A stretch of DNA of 64,000 bases from the NCBI RefSeq assembly GCF_037031285.1, contig NZ_JAYEZO010000001.1, positions 1,240,001-1,304,000 on the forward strand. The letters are read 5' to 3'. Of this stretch, positions 44,864 to 53,315 are shown in pieces (positions within the stretch are counted from its first letter, which is position 1; every line of letters starts with the position of its first letter). The DNA is from Halobellus sp. LT62 (GTDB lineage: Archaea; Halobacteriota; Halobacteria; Halobacteriales; Haloferacaceae). The notes under the pieces are model-generated. The model was not told where the DNA came from. It saw only the letters and a program-made list of their open reading frames with translations, and did not search any database. Both the position numbers and the translations under genes were made by a program.

Positions 44864-44909
44864 CGCTCGCGAGAGGTGGGTGAGAAAAAGCCGGTTGCGG
44901 ATGTCGGTG

Positions 44910-47900
44910 TTACCGGTTCGCCAGTCCCGCCGCGAGCGCCTCGATCGGCGTCGGCGGGCCTTCGCGCTCTACGTCGCGCTCGGGCAACAGCGACTGATCG
45001 ATCGCCGCGCCGAGGTCGTTCAGTTGCGTGCGGCAGGACGCGCCGGGGGCGACGACCGACTCCGCTTCGCTGGCGTCGACTTGCCCCTTGAGCGTGTCGC
45101 CGATGGCCTGACTCATCGCGCGGTGCTCGGCCTCGTAGCCGAAACTGCCGGCCATCCCACAGCACCCCGAGTCGAGCGGGTCGACCGCGTAGCCGGCGCG
45201 GCGGAGCACGCCGACCGCGTGGTGGTCCTTCTTCGTCGCCTTCTGGTGACAGTGGCCGTGGTACGCGAGCGATCGGTCCGGAGCGTCGAAGTCGATCGCC
45301 TCGTCGAGGCGGAACACGTCGAGATACTCGCAGACGCCGTAACTGTTCGCTTGGACGGTCTCGACATCGGGACCCGAGAGGAGGTCGCCGTAATCGGACT
45401 GCAGCATCACCGCATCAGAGGGTTCGGCGACGACGACGTCCCAACCCTGCTCGATCTGGGGTGCGAGCGCCTCGACGGTCTCCGCGGCGCTCTCGCGAGC
45501 GACGTCGAGAAAGCCCTTCGAGAACGCAGGCCGACCGCTGTCGGTCACGTCGGCGACTTCGACGTAGACCCCCGCGGCTTCGAGCACCTCCACGGCCGCC
45601 TTCCCGACGGCGGGGTGGCTGTAGTTGGTGTAGGTGTCGGGCAGCAGGACGGCTTGGCGTTCGGCGTCGGTGGGGGCGACGCGGCACCCACCGCGGGCCT
45701 CGAACCAGTCCTGCAGCGTCTCGCGCTCGAACGTCGGGAGCGTGCGGTCACTCGCGATACCGATCGTCTTTTCGAGCACTGTTCGGGCACCCGGCACCCT
45801 CGCGGCCCAGTTCGAGACGGGCGCGAACGCGCTGCCCATCTTCGCCAGTGTGTCGACGTTCGCGAACAGCTTCGATCGGAGCGAGGAGCCGTGCTCCTCG
45901 TGGTGGGCGTGGGTGACTTCGGCTTTCAGCTTCGCGAGGTCGACCTCGCTTGGACAGTCGTTTGCACAGCCCTTACAGCCGATGCAGAGGTCCATCACCT
46001 CGGTCACGAACGTCTCGTCGGTCGGATCGTCGGGGAGGTCGCCGCTCATCGCCTGCCGGAGCATATTCGCCCGGCCGCGCGTCGCGGTGATCTCCTCGTC
46101 GGCCGCCCGGAACGTCGGGCACATCACGCCGCCCTCGGTCTGTTGGGTGCGACAGCCGCCGCAGCCGTGACAGAGCTCGACCATCCCCTGCATCCCGTTC
46201 TCGTTCTCCCAGTTCAGCGCCGAGTCGAACCCGGCTTCGAACTCGTACTCGGGGTCGAACCGGAGGTTCTCGGTCAGCGCGACGTCGCCGCAGACCTGCC
46301 CCGGGTTCAGGAGCCAGTCGGGGTCGAACGCGGTCTTGAGATCTTGGAACGCGAACCAGAGGTCGTCGCCGTAGAGCTTCCGGTTCCACTGGGTTCGCGC
46401 GCGCCCGTCGCCGTGCTCGCCCGAGACGGATCCGCCGAGTTCGACGACGAGGTCAGTCACGGCGTCGCCGATGGCCTCCATCGCGTCGAGGTCCGTCTGC
46501 GATTTGGTGTTGATGAGCGGGCGGACGTGCAGGACGCCCGGCCCGGCGTGCGCGTAGAACGACGCGAAGGTGTCGTGCTCTTCGAGCACCGACTGGAACT
46601 CCGTGACGAATCTGGGCAGGTGTTCCGGCGGGACCGCACAGTCTTCGAGGAAGCTGATGTGCTTCGCGTCGCTGGTGCGACCGAGCAGGATCGGGAGCCC
46701 CGATTTCCGGAGTTTCCAGAGCTCCTTTCGGTCCGCCTTGTCGTGGGCTTCGAGCGCGTCGAACGCGTAGTGTTCGGTTTCGTCGGCCACGGCGTCCGAA
46801 TCGTCGTCGGTGTCGGCCGCTAGGCCACTGTCACCATCGTCGCCGTTAGCGCGGTCACCGTCTGCGCGGCCGGGCACGCGGTCGGCGAGGAGCTCGCGGA
46901 CCTTCTCGCGGCCGTCCTCGTCGCTCTCGGCGTAAAATTCGACGAGCAACGCGGCCTCGGTCCGCTCCGGAAGCTTCGCGACAACATCTGCGAACTCCGT
47001 CGTGTTGGACGCCAACTCGATCAACACGTCGTCGATGAGTTCGACCGCCGCGGGCTCGTGTTCGAGCACGTGGACGACGTCGCTGACGGTCTCGACGACG
47101 CTGTCGTACGTCAAGAGCGCGACCGACTTCGTCTCCGGGAGCGGTTCCAGCGAGACCGTCGCTTCCGTCACGACCGCCAGCGTTCCCTCGGATCCCGCGA
47201 GCAGTCGCGCGAGGTTGACGACGCCTTCTTCGCCGCGCCGGCCTTCGGCCTCTGCGACGAGGCGATCGAGGTTGTAGCCCGAGACGTTGCGCTTCATTTC
47301 CGGGAAGCGCTCGTGGATCTCCTCTGTGTGCTCGTCGAGGACGGCGACGACGCCCGCCGCGACGCGCTCCTCGGCGTCGCCGTCGGGGTTGGCGCGTTCG
47401 CGGAGTTCCTCGACCGCGACCTCGCCGAACGTCGTGACGGTGCCGTCCGCGAGGACGACCTCGGCCTCCTCGACGTAGTGGTCGGTCTTCTCGTAGACGA
47501 GCGAGTGCGCGCCGGTAGAGTTGTTCCCGATCGCTCCGCCGATGGCGCTCCGGTTTCCCGCCGCGGGATCGGGGCCGAACGTCAGCCCGTGCTCGGCCGC
47601 GCGGTCGTTGAGCGTCGCCAGTACCGTCCCGGCCTGCACGCGCGCCTCGCGGGCGTCGGGGTCGACGTCGCGGACGGCGTCCATATGGCGCGTGAAATCG
47701 AGGACGACGGCCTCGTTGACCGTCTGTCCGGCGAGGCTCGTCCCGCCGCCCCGCGGGAGCACCGGAATCTCCTCGTCGGCGCAGTAGGCGACCACGCTGG
47801 CGACATCATCCGTCGAGGTCGGGAACACCACGCCGATGGGCGTCACCTCGTAGGCGCTCGCGTCGGTGGCGTACATCTGACGCGTGTACGTATCGAATCG

Positions 47901-48053
47901 GACCTCTCCGTCGATCCGAGATTCGAGCGCGCGGACGAGATCCGGCCGCTCGACCGACTCGGAGACGTACTGGTAGTCGGACCGAGCGTCTCTCGCCGGT
48001 GTGGCGCGAGCCACGCCGCCGTCGGGAACGGCATCGCTGTCGCGAGTAGGCAT
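44910..48053 (-). CDS. FAD-linked oxidase / Fe-S D-2-hydroxyacid dehydrogenase fusion (GlcD-GlpC type)
   Basis: A 1047-aa protein. An FAD-binding type 4 (PCMH) domain (about 40-230, PRGGGTSLAGQ and GNNSTGAHSL) is followed by a FAD-oxidase C-terminal domain (about 240-560). Two [4Fe-4S] sites follow (CHGCGGC near 626 with MCP at 645, and CIGCKGCANDCP near 690), and two CCG-type domains include SGCCGMAGSFG near 963. It oxidises a D-2-hydroxy acid such as D-lactate or D-2-hydroxyglutarate and passes electrons to quinone. A low-complexity Asp-rich insertion lies near residue 400. The start at 48053 is supported by TATAAGTG (48077-48084). Confidence 0.92.
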   Translation of the reverse strand: MPTRDSDAVPDGGVARATPARDARSDYQYVSESVERPDLVRALESRIDGEVRFDTYTRQMYATDASAYEVTPIGVVFPTSTDDVASVVAYCADEEIPVLPRGGGTSLAGQTVNEAVVLDFTRHMDAVRDVDPDAREARVQAGTVLATLNDRAAEHGLTFGPDPAAGNRSAIGGAIGNNSTGAHSLVYEKTDHYVEEAEVVLADGTVTTFGEVAVEELRERANPDGDAEERVAAGVVAVLDEHTEEIHERFPEMKRNVSGYNLDRLVAEAEGRRGEEGVVNLARLLAGSEGTLAVVTEATVSLEPLPETKSVALLTYDSVVETVSDVVHVLEHEPAAVELIDDVLIELASNTTEFADVVAKLPERTEAALLVEFYAESDEDGREKVRELLADRVPGRADGDRANGDDGDSGLAADTDDDSDAVADETEHYAFDALEAHDKADRKELWKLRKSGLPILLGRTSDAKHISFLEDCAVPPEHLPRFVTEFQSVLEEHDTFASFYAHAGPGVLHVRPLINTKSQTDLDAMEAIGDAVTDLVVELGGSVSGEHGDGRARTQWNRKLYGDDLWFAFQDLKTAFDPDWLLNPGQVCGDVALTENLRFDPEYEFEAGFDSALNWENENGMQGMVELCHGCGGCRTQQTEGGVMCPTFRAADEEITATRGRANMLRQAMSGDLPDDPTDETFVTEVMDLCIGCKGCANDCPSEVDLAKLKAEVTHAHHEEHGSSLRSKLFANVDTLAKMGSAFAPVSNWAARVPGARTVLEKTIGIASDRTLPTFERETLQDWFEARGGCRVAPTDAERQAVLLPDTYTNYSHPAVGKAAVEVLEAAGVYVEVADVTDSGRPAFSKGFLDVARESAAETVEALAPQIEQGWDVVVAEPSDAVMLQSDYGDLLSGPDVETVQANSYGVCEYLDVFRLDEAIDFDAPDRSLAYHGHCHQKATKKDHHAVGVLRRAGYAVDPLDSGCCGMAGSFGYEAEHRAMSQAIGDTLKGQVDASEAESVVAPGASCRTQLNDLGAAIDQSLLPERDVEREGPPTPIEALAAGLANR

Positions 48054-48214
48054 ATACGTATGACTGTGTGAAACAGGCACTTATACCCGCCGTTGTCGGC
48101 CATCGTACCGGCGTCCCGGCCGTCCTTCGAACGCTCTGACGACGATCGGACAGCCCCGAGACAGCCCGCAGATGAGGAATCGTTTTTACGCTCGCTCGGC
48201 TCAGATACGGTATC

Positions 48215-49801
48215 GTGACACAGACTGAGCAAACGGATACGGAGCGACTTCGGTGGCTGACAGAGCAGTTGCTCGTTCGCGACGTCGACGTCCACGCGAC
48301 GGCGATCGACGCGCTGGCCGAGGAGGGCGACGAACGCGTCGTGCCGCATCTCGTCGAACTGCTGGTGATCGGCAGCATCGCGAACGACTGGGAGCGGTTC
48401 GGCTTCCCCGCGGCGCTTCGGAGCCACGATCCGCCGCGGTATCTCGAACTCCCGGAAGTCCGCTGGCCGGGCGTTCGAGACGCGCTCGCGGCCCTCGCGG
48501 AACCGGACTTCGACTCCGATCACGCGTGGGTCGAGTGGGAGTCGTGGTACTCCCAGCAGGAGATCGAACCGCTCGACGGGTTCGACGAGTGGAAGCTCCG
48601 GCTGTTCCGCTCGTATCTCCCGCCGGTCGGCGGCCTGCTCGACTGCGAGCCGCGCGAGTTCGACCTGCAGGAGATCCGCTGGGGCAACTGCGACCGCTCG
48701 TTCCTCGCGGCGCTGAACGGACCGCGGTTCGTCCCGGGCGAGGCGATCGACGCGAGCGCCGGGTCTGACCAAGCGAGCGATGAGGCGTTCGACAAGAACG
48801 ACGAGACGGAACGTTCAAGCGACGAGGGCGATGCTCCCGAGCGGTACCTCGAAGACGACCACGTCGTCTTCGGATTCGAGATCGAGGGAACCGCCTACGC
48901 CGTTCCGCGCTGGGTGCTGTTCCCGCACGAACTGCTGAACGCCGAACTGCAGGGCGTCCCGGTGAGTTTGACCTACTGCACGCTCTGTAACGCGCCGATC
49001 CTCTACGACCGGCGGCTTCCGACGGTCGGAGACGAGGATGGCGACGACGCCAACGGCAGTGTGGGTGGCGTCGCCGACGGCAGCGCAGACACCGTCGCCG
49101 ACGTCCGAACCTTCGGCAGCACCGGAATGCTCGCCTCGGGCAACAAGGTGATGTACGACGAGGAGACGGAGACGCTGTGGGACCAACACAGCGGCACGCC
49201 GATCGGCGGTCCCGAACTCGAATCCGATCCCGACCTGTTCCTCGATCAGTTCGCGGTCACCCAGACGGAGTGGGGAGAGTGGAAGGCCGAATACCCCGAC
49301 ACGCTCGCGCTGAACGTCGACACCGGCTACGGCTACGACTACTCGTACTACGACGGCAACGTCGACTTCTTCGAGCACTACTGGAACCGCGAGGAGATCG
49401 TCCAACCCGGCGTGCGACGCGCCGAGGATGGGCCGCTCCCCGAGAAGGCGTCGGTCTACGGCGTCGTCGACGACGACCCCGCCGGGGTCTGGGTCGTCTC
49501 GATCGACGACCTCCGCGAGCGCGACGTGCCGCTTCTCGAAGGCGTGGTTGCCGGCCGAAAGGTGGTCGTGACGCTCGATGCGACCGACGATGTCGCCGTC
49601 TACGAGGCCCCGTCGACGACGGTCGAACGAGTCGACGACGAGGACGGGATCGCGCTCGTCGACGCCGACGGCACGCGGTGGACGCTCACCCGGAACGAAC
49701 TCCGCTCCGATGACGGCCGGATCCGTACTCGGATCCCCGGCCGACACGGTCTCTGGTTCGCGTTCCGCACCCACTACGAGACGGCATACGTCATCGAGTG
49801 A
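48215..49801 (+). CDS. DUF3179 domain-containing protein
   Basis: A 528-aa protein. The N-terminal 130 residues are helical and HEAT-like (LLVRDVDVHATAIDALAEEGDE). The C-terminal 300 residues are a DUF3179 domain with VSLTYCTLCNAPILYDR, GNKVMYDEETETLWDQHSG and LALNVDTGYGYDYS. An acidic low-complexity insert lies near residues 185-210. No signal peptide or lipobox is seen. The GTG start at 48215 follows TTTTTACG (48183-48190). DUF3179 has no established function. Confidence 0.9.
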   Translation: MTQTEQTDTERLRWLTEQLLVRDVDVHATAIDALAEEGDERVVPHLVELLVIGSIANDWERFGFPAALRSHDPPRYLELPEVRWPGVRDALAALAEPDFDSDHAWVEWESWYSQQEIEPLDGFDEWKLRLFRSYLPPVGGLLDCEPREFDLQEIRWGNCDRSFLAALNGPRFVPGEAIDASAGSDQASDEAFDKNDETERSSDEGDAPERYLEDDHVVFGFEIEGTAYAVPRWVLFPHELLNAELQGVPVSLTYCTLCNAPILYDRRLPTVGDEDGDDANGSVGGVADGSADTVADVRTFGSTGMLASGNKVMYDEETETLWDQHSGTPIGGPELESDPDLFLDQFAVTQTEWGEWKAEYPDTLALNVDTGYGYDYSYYDGNVDFFEHYWNREEIVQPGVRRAEDGPLPEKASVYGVVDDDPAGVWVVSIDDLRERDVPLLEGVVAGRKVVVTLDATDDVAVYEAPSTTVERVDDEDGIALVDADGTRWTLTRNELRSDDGRIRTRIPGRHGLWFAFRTHYETAYVIE

Positions 49802-49969
49802 CCCGAAATCAAACAGCAATATAGTTTTTGACACAGGTATATAGTTCTAGGAATTGCAACGAGGTTGCTTAAAGAATCTGTCAAACTAGATTCATATTCT
49901 CTTCTGCAATCCGTAAAGAAACTGTTTTGAAGTTGTACTGGTGGTGCAGCCACCGTGTCCTACGCCGAT
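49802..49969. other. AT-rich island between convergent genes
   Basis: The 168 bp between the DUF3179 and fructose-bisphosphatase stops is conspicuously AT-rich (ATATAGTTTTTGACAC, GTATATAGTTC, CTTAAAGAATCTG) against a GC-rich background. No gene, hairpin or complete inverted repeat is evident. It may hold bidirectional termination signals or a leftover of mobile DNA. Confidence 0.5.
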
Positions 49970-50878
49970 TCAGTCGCGGCCGGCGAGCGCAGACTCCAAG
50001 TCGTCGATGAGGCTCTCGTTCCCCACGTAGACCGGAGTTCGGGCGTGGAGATCGTCCTTCTCGACGTCGAGCAGCGACTGTTGGCCGTCCGAGGAGGCAC
50101 CGCCGGCGGTCTCCAAAATGTAGCCGACCGGGTATCCCTCGAACTGGACGCGCAGTTTGCCCTCCGGTGCGTTCGTCAGCGTCGGATACCCGAAGATACC
50201 GCCGTAGGTGAGCACTTGGTTGACGTCGCCGATCATCGCGCCGCCGTAGCGCAGTTTCATCCCCGGATCGGACTCGATCTCCTCGACGTACGCTTTGAAT
50301 TCGTCGACCCAGTAGGGGACGCGGCCGCCGAAGCCGTACACCGACGGGCCGTCGGGGATCGTCATCTCGCCCTGCACGATCTGGTAGTTGCCGTCGGGGT
50401 GGATGACGTACTCGGCGACGGTGTCTTTGTTCTCTAACGCCACGATCATCGTCGTTGTCGCGCCGTAGAGCACGTACGCCGCGGCGACGATATCCCGACC
50501 GGTCGCCGGGAGCGGGGCGTCGTAGATGGCGACGATCGTCCCCATCGCGGCGTTGGGTTCGAGGTTCGAGGAGCCGTCGAGCGGGTCGACGCAGACCGAC
50601 AGTCCGGAGCCGACATCGACGACCGACTCGCGCTCCTCGCTGGCGTACTCGCCGACGTTCGGGATCTCGCCGATCCGCTCGCAGAGCAGCTCGTCGGCGT
50701 AGACGTCGGCCGCCTTCTGCGACTCTCCGGAGGGGTTCGTGCCTTCGATCGCAACACGCCGACCCGGAAGGCCGTTGCGGATGTCGGGCGCAGAGCGCGC
50801 CACAGTGTCGAGAACGGCGTTTACGGTCGTGTTGGTCGGTGCGGGCTCGGTCGGCGAGGAATCTTTGTTCGTGGCCAT
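49970..50878 (-). CDS. fbp: Class I fructose-1,6-bisphosphatase
   Basis: A 302-aa gluconeogenic phosphatase. The metal-binding motif is [48 protein letters not shown] and the C-terminal [16 protein letters not shown] are those of class I FBPases. It dephosphorylates fructose 1,6-bisphosphate, as needed when the cell lives on organic or aromatic acids. The start is placed at the in-frame ATG 50878; ATGs at 50938 and 50977 add residues with no family similarity. Confidence 0.92.
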   Translation of the reverse strand: MATNKDSSPTEPAPTNTTVNAVLDTVARSAPDIRNGLPGRRVAIEGTNPSGESQKAADVYADELLCERIGEIPNVGEYASEERESVVDVGSGLSVCVDPLDGSSNLEPNAAMGTIVAIYDAPLPATGRDIVAAAYVLYGATTTMIVALENKDTVAEYVIHPDGNYQIVQGEMTIPDGPSVYGFGGRVPYWVDEFKAYVEEIESDPGMKLRYGGAMIGDVNQVLTYGGIFGYPTLTNAPEGKLRVQFEGYPVGYILETAGGASSDGQQSLLDVEKDDLHARTPVYVGNESLIDDLESALAGRD

Positions 50879-51033
50879 CGGATCAATCGTCCCGCTGCGG
50901 GCGGTGTAGTCGATTGAATATGCGGCGACAGGAGGCATAAAATCTTTGCTACCGCCGGCCGTCGTCGAATCGCACAAAACCCCCGAATTCGGACGCGATA
51001 AACGGTATGCGTAGATTATCTGTATTCAAGGAA

Positions 51034-51052
51034 ATTTACTCTGGAGGTAAAT
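51034..51052. promoter_or_regulatory. Small perfect inverted repeat upstream of fructose-bisphosphatase
   Basis: ATTTAC and GTAAAT flank a 7-nt spacer. It lies in the AT-rich gap between the FBPase start and the helix-hairpin-helix gene end, about 155 bp from the FBPase start. It could be an operator or part of a terminator for the upstream gene. Confidence 0.35.
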
Positions 51053-51129
51053 AATTTATATTCGGTTCGATTCTTGCACGCCGAGTACTCACGTCTCACT
51101 GAACACTCACGTCCTCCTTCCCCGAGCGC

Positions 51130-52098
51130 TCACATCTCGTAGTTCCGCGCGAGTCGACGCCATTCGTCGACGCTGTCGCGGTCGACGTCGAGCGCGTCGG
51201 CGACGCTCTCTGGATCGGCCGTCGCGAGCCGCCGGACCGAGCCGATCCCCGCCCGCCGGAGCGTCCGTGCCGTCTCGGCGTCGATCCCGTCGAGCGCGGT
51301 CACGGGTGTCGGAACGCTCTGCTCGCGCCACGCGGTCTCGGCGTCCATCGACGATTCTCCGGTCGATCCCGCGTCATCGGTTCCTCGATCTCGCCACGCC
51401 GCTTCGGCCGCCGCGGCGTCCCCGGAGCCGTCGGTCTCGGTCGCGGTGTCGTCCGACCACCCCGAGGAGGCGGCGACCCACGCCCGTTCGCCGTCAGCGA
51501 GGCCGCGGACCTGCGCGGATCGGCGATCGAGGTCCGTTCCGCCGCCGTCGAACGACCACGACAGCGAGTGCTCGCGCCTGATCTTCGCCGCGACACCCGG
51601 GTTGACGCCGGCCTCTGTCAGGTCGCGGTACGCGACCCGCTTGTTCGCGAAGTCGGAGAGCGACACCGACGATTCGCGAAGCGCGGCCGCGCTCTTCGGC
51701 CCCACGAACAGGATGTCCTCGAAGGCGTCCGGAATCGGTTTCGAGCCATCCTCTCCGGTCGACCCGCCGTCCGCGTCGGCGGCGCTCGTGTCGGTCGCAT
51801 CGCCACTCGCGTCGGTTGCATCGTTGTTCGCGCCACTTGTATCGCCACTCGCGTCGGTCGCATCGCCGCTCTGACCGGCGGCCTCGCTTTCGTCGTTCTC
51901 ACTTTCGGGATCTGTGGACCGCTCGCTGTCGGAGACGGTGTTCCACGGGAGCGGGATGTCGAGGTCGACGTAGTCGTCGCTCGTGGCTCTCACCGGGCCG
52001 TCGATCTCGCTCGCCGTCCGGTCGCGTTCGTCGGCGTCTGACACGTTCTCGGAATCGCCGTCCTCGCTCACGCTTTCCCCCTTGGCTTGTACCTCCAC
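51130..52098 (-). CDS. Helix-hairpin-helix repeat protein with acidic repeat linker
   Basis: A 322-aa haloarchaeal protein. A Ser/Asp/Glu-rich N-terminal half holds DATDASGDT repeats. An HhH-like module at about 140-185 (FEDILFVGPKSAAALRESSVS) and a second at the C-terminus (LDGIDAETARTLRRAGIGSV) follow. Between them three similar W-containing words recur (ERAWVAA, EAAWRDR, ETAWREQ). HhH modules bind DNA non-specifically or act as scaffolds. GTG 52098 has TATTAC (about 52122-52127) at leaderless spacing. The exact role is unknown. Confidence 0.85.
   Translation of the reverse strand: MEVQAKGESVSEDGDSENVSDADERDRTASEIDGPVRATSDDYVDLDIPLPWNTVSDSERSTDPESENDESEAAGQSGDATDASGDTSGANNDATDASGDATDTSAADADGGSTGEDGSKPIPDAFEDILFVGPKSAAALRESSVSLSDFANKRVAYRDLTEAGVNPGVAAKIRREHSLSWSFDGGGTDLDRRSAQVRGLADGERAWVAASSGWSDDTATETDGSGDAAAAEAAWRDRGTDDAGSTGESSMDAETAWREQSVPTPVTALDGIDAETARTLRRAGIGSVRRLATADPESVADALDVDRDSVDEWRRLARNYEM
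51797..51875. repeat. Tandem repeat coding for the Asp/Ala/Thr/Ser linker
   Basis: Near-identical units of TCGCCACTCGCGTCGGT recur with variants on the plus strand inside the HhH protein gene, giving the DATDASGD peptide repeats. Copy number could vary by slippage. Confidence 0.6.
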
Positions 52099-52235
52099 GG
52101 TGACCGACTTGATACTGTCGCCTGTGTAATATCAGCTATCGAATAGCTCTCGTCGGCTATCGAACGCTACCGTATCAGATTCGATACCCGGCGGTCAGGT
52201 TTTATCCCCGGTCGATTCGTGGCGAACGACAGTAG

Positions 52236-53315
52236 ATGATACGCGTCGAGGGACTCCGAAAGACGTACGGTGACTTCCCCGCGGTCGTCGGTAGCGACTT
52301 CGCCGTCGAGCGCGGCGAGATCTTCGGCATCGTCGGTCCGAACGGCGCGGGCAAGACGACGACGCTCAAGATGCTCGCCGGGCTCGTCGAACCGAGCGCG
52401 GGGGTCGCCGAGGTCGCGGATCGCGACGCCGGTGACCCGGCGATGCGGCGAAACCTCGGCTTCCTGCCGGAGGAGTCGCCGCTGTACGAGGACATGACGC
52501 CGCGGTCGTACTTACGGTTCTTCGCCGACCTGTACGACGTCCCGCGGGCCGACGCGACCGAACGGACGGAGCGGACGCTTGACCGACTCGAGTTAGCGCA
52601 CAGGGAACGACGCCTCGGCGATATGTCGAAGGGGATGAAGCGGAAAGTCGCCATCGCTCGCTCGCTCGTCAACGACCCGGATCTGCTGATCTACGACGAG
52701 CCGGCGTCGGGACTGGATCCGCTCACGACGAACTACGTGCTGGAGTTCACCCGCGAACTGGCCGATCGAGGGAAAACCGTCATTTTCAGCGCGCACAACC
52801 TCTATCACGTCGAGAGTATCTGCGATCGAATCGTGATTATGAACCGCGGCGAGATCATCGCCCGCGGGACCGTCCCCGAGATCCGCGAGGCGCACGGCGA
52901 GACCACCTACCACGTCTTCACGGACGTCGCTGTCGACGGCGCTGAACCGGACGAGCGCGCCCACGGCATCGACGGGGCCGGGCGCGCGCCGGTGGCCGAG
53001 AGTACGTCGATGGCAGAGCGCTACCGGAGCGTCGTGCCGACGATGGACGCCGTCGACGACGTCCGGACGCGCGCTGAGGCGGCCGGCGGCGACGTCGTCG
53101 ACATCCGGACGCGCGAACAGAGCCTCGAAGACATCTTCCTCGATCTCGCCCGCGAGACCCCGCCCGCGGCGGCCCGCGGCGAGGGACGGGAACCGGCGGA
53201 AGGCTCGGACACGATCGACGACGAAGCGGTCGACGACGAAGCGATCGACGACGAAGCGGTCGACGAGGAGCGGGAGACGCCCGAACCGATCGCAGACGGG
53301 AGCGACCGGCAGTGA
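52236..53315 (+). CDS. ABC-type exporter ATP-binding protein (NatA-like)
   Basis: A 359-aa ATPase with Walker [10 protein letters not shown] (near residue 39), signature LGDMSKGMKRKVAIAR and Walker B LLIYDEPASGLDPL, as in ABC-2 (CcmA/NatA) exporters. It has a C-terminal extension ending in an acidic (DDEAVDDEAI) repeat. Its stop overlaps the GTG of the next permease gene. With the two permeases downstream it forms an exporter of unknown cargo; Na+ or drug export is known for NatAB relatives. Confidence 0.93.
   Translation: MIRVEGLRKTYGDFPAVVGSDFAVERGEIFGIVGPNGAGKTTTLKMLAGLVEPSAGVAEVADRDAGDPAMRRNLGFLPEESPLYEDMTPRSYLRFFADLYDVPRADATERTERTLDRLELAHRERRLGDMSKGMKRKVAIARSLVNDPDLLIYDEPASGLDPLTTNYVLEFTRELADRGKTVIFSAHNLYHVESICDRIVIMNRGEIIARGTVPEIREAHGETTYHVFTDVAVDGAEPDERAHGIDGAGRAPVAESTSMAERYRSVVPTMDAVDDVRTRAEAAGGDVVDIRTREQSLEDIFLDLARETPPAAARGEGREPAEGSDTIDDEAVDDEAIDDEAVDEERETPEPIADGSDRQ
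53218..53262 (+). repeat. 15-bp tandem repeat (3 copies) in the ATPase gene
   Basis: GACGACGAAGCGRTC occurs three times in a row and codes for DDEAV/DDEAI repeats in the acidic tail of the exporter ATPase. Confidence 0.75.

Noticed and set aside
44790-46823. 677-aa plus-strand frame opposite the FAD/Fe-S dehydrogenase
   Set aside because: Arg/Glu/Val-rich mirror frame without motifs. The orphan TATA element near its start is reported separately and may give antisense RNA only.
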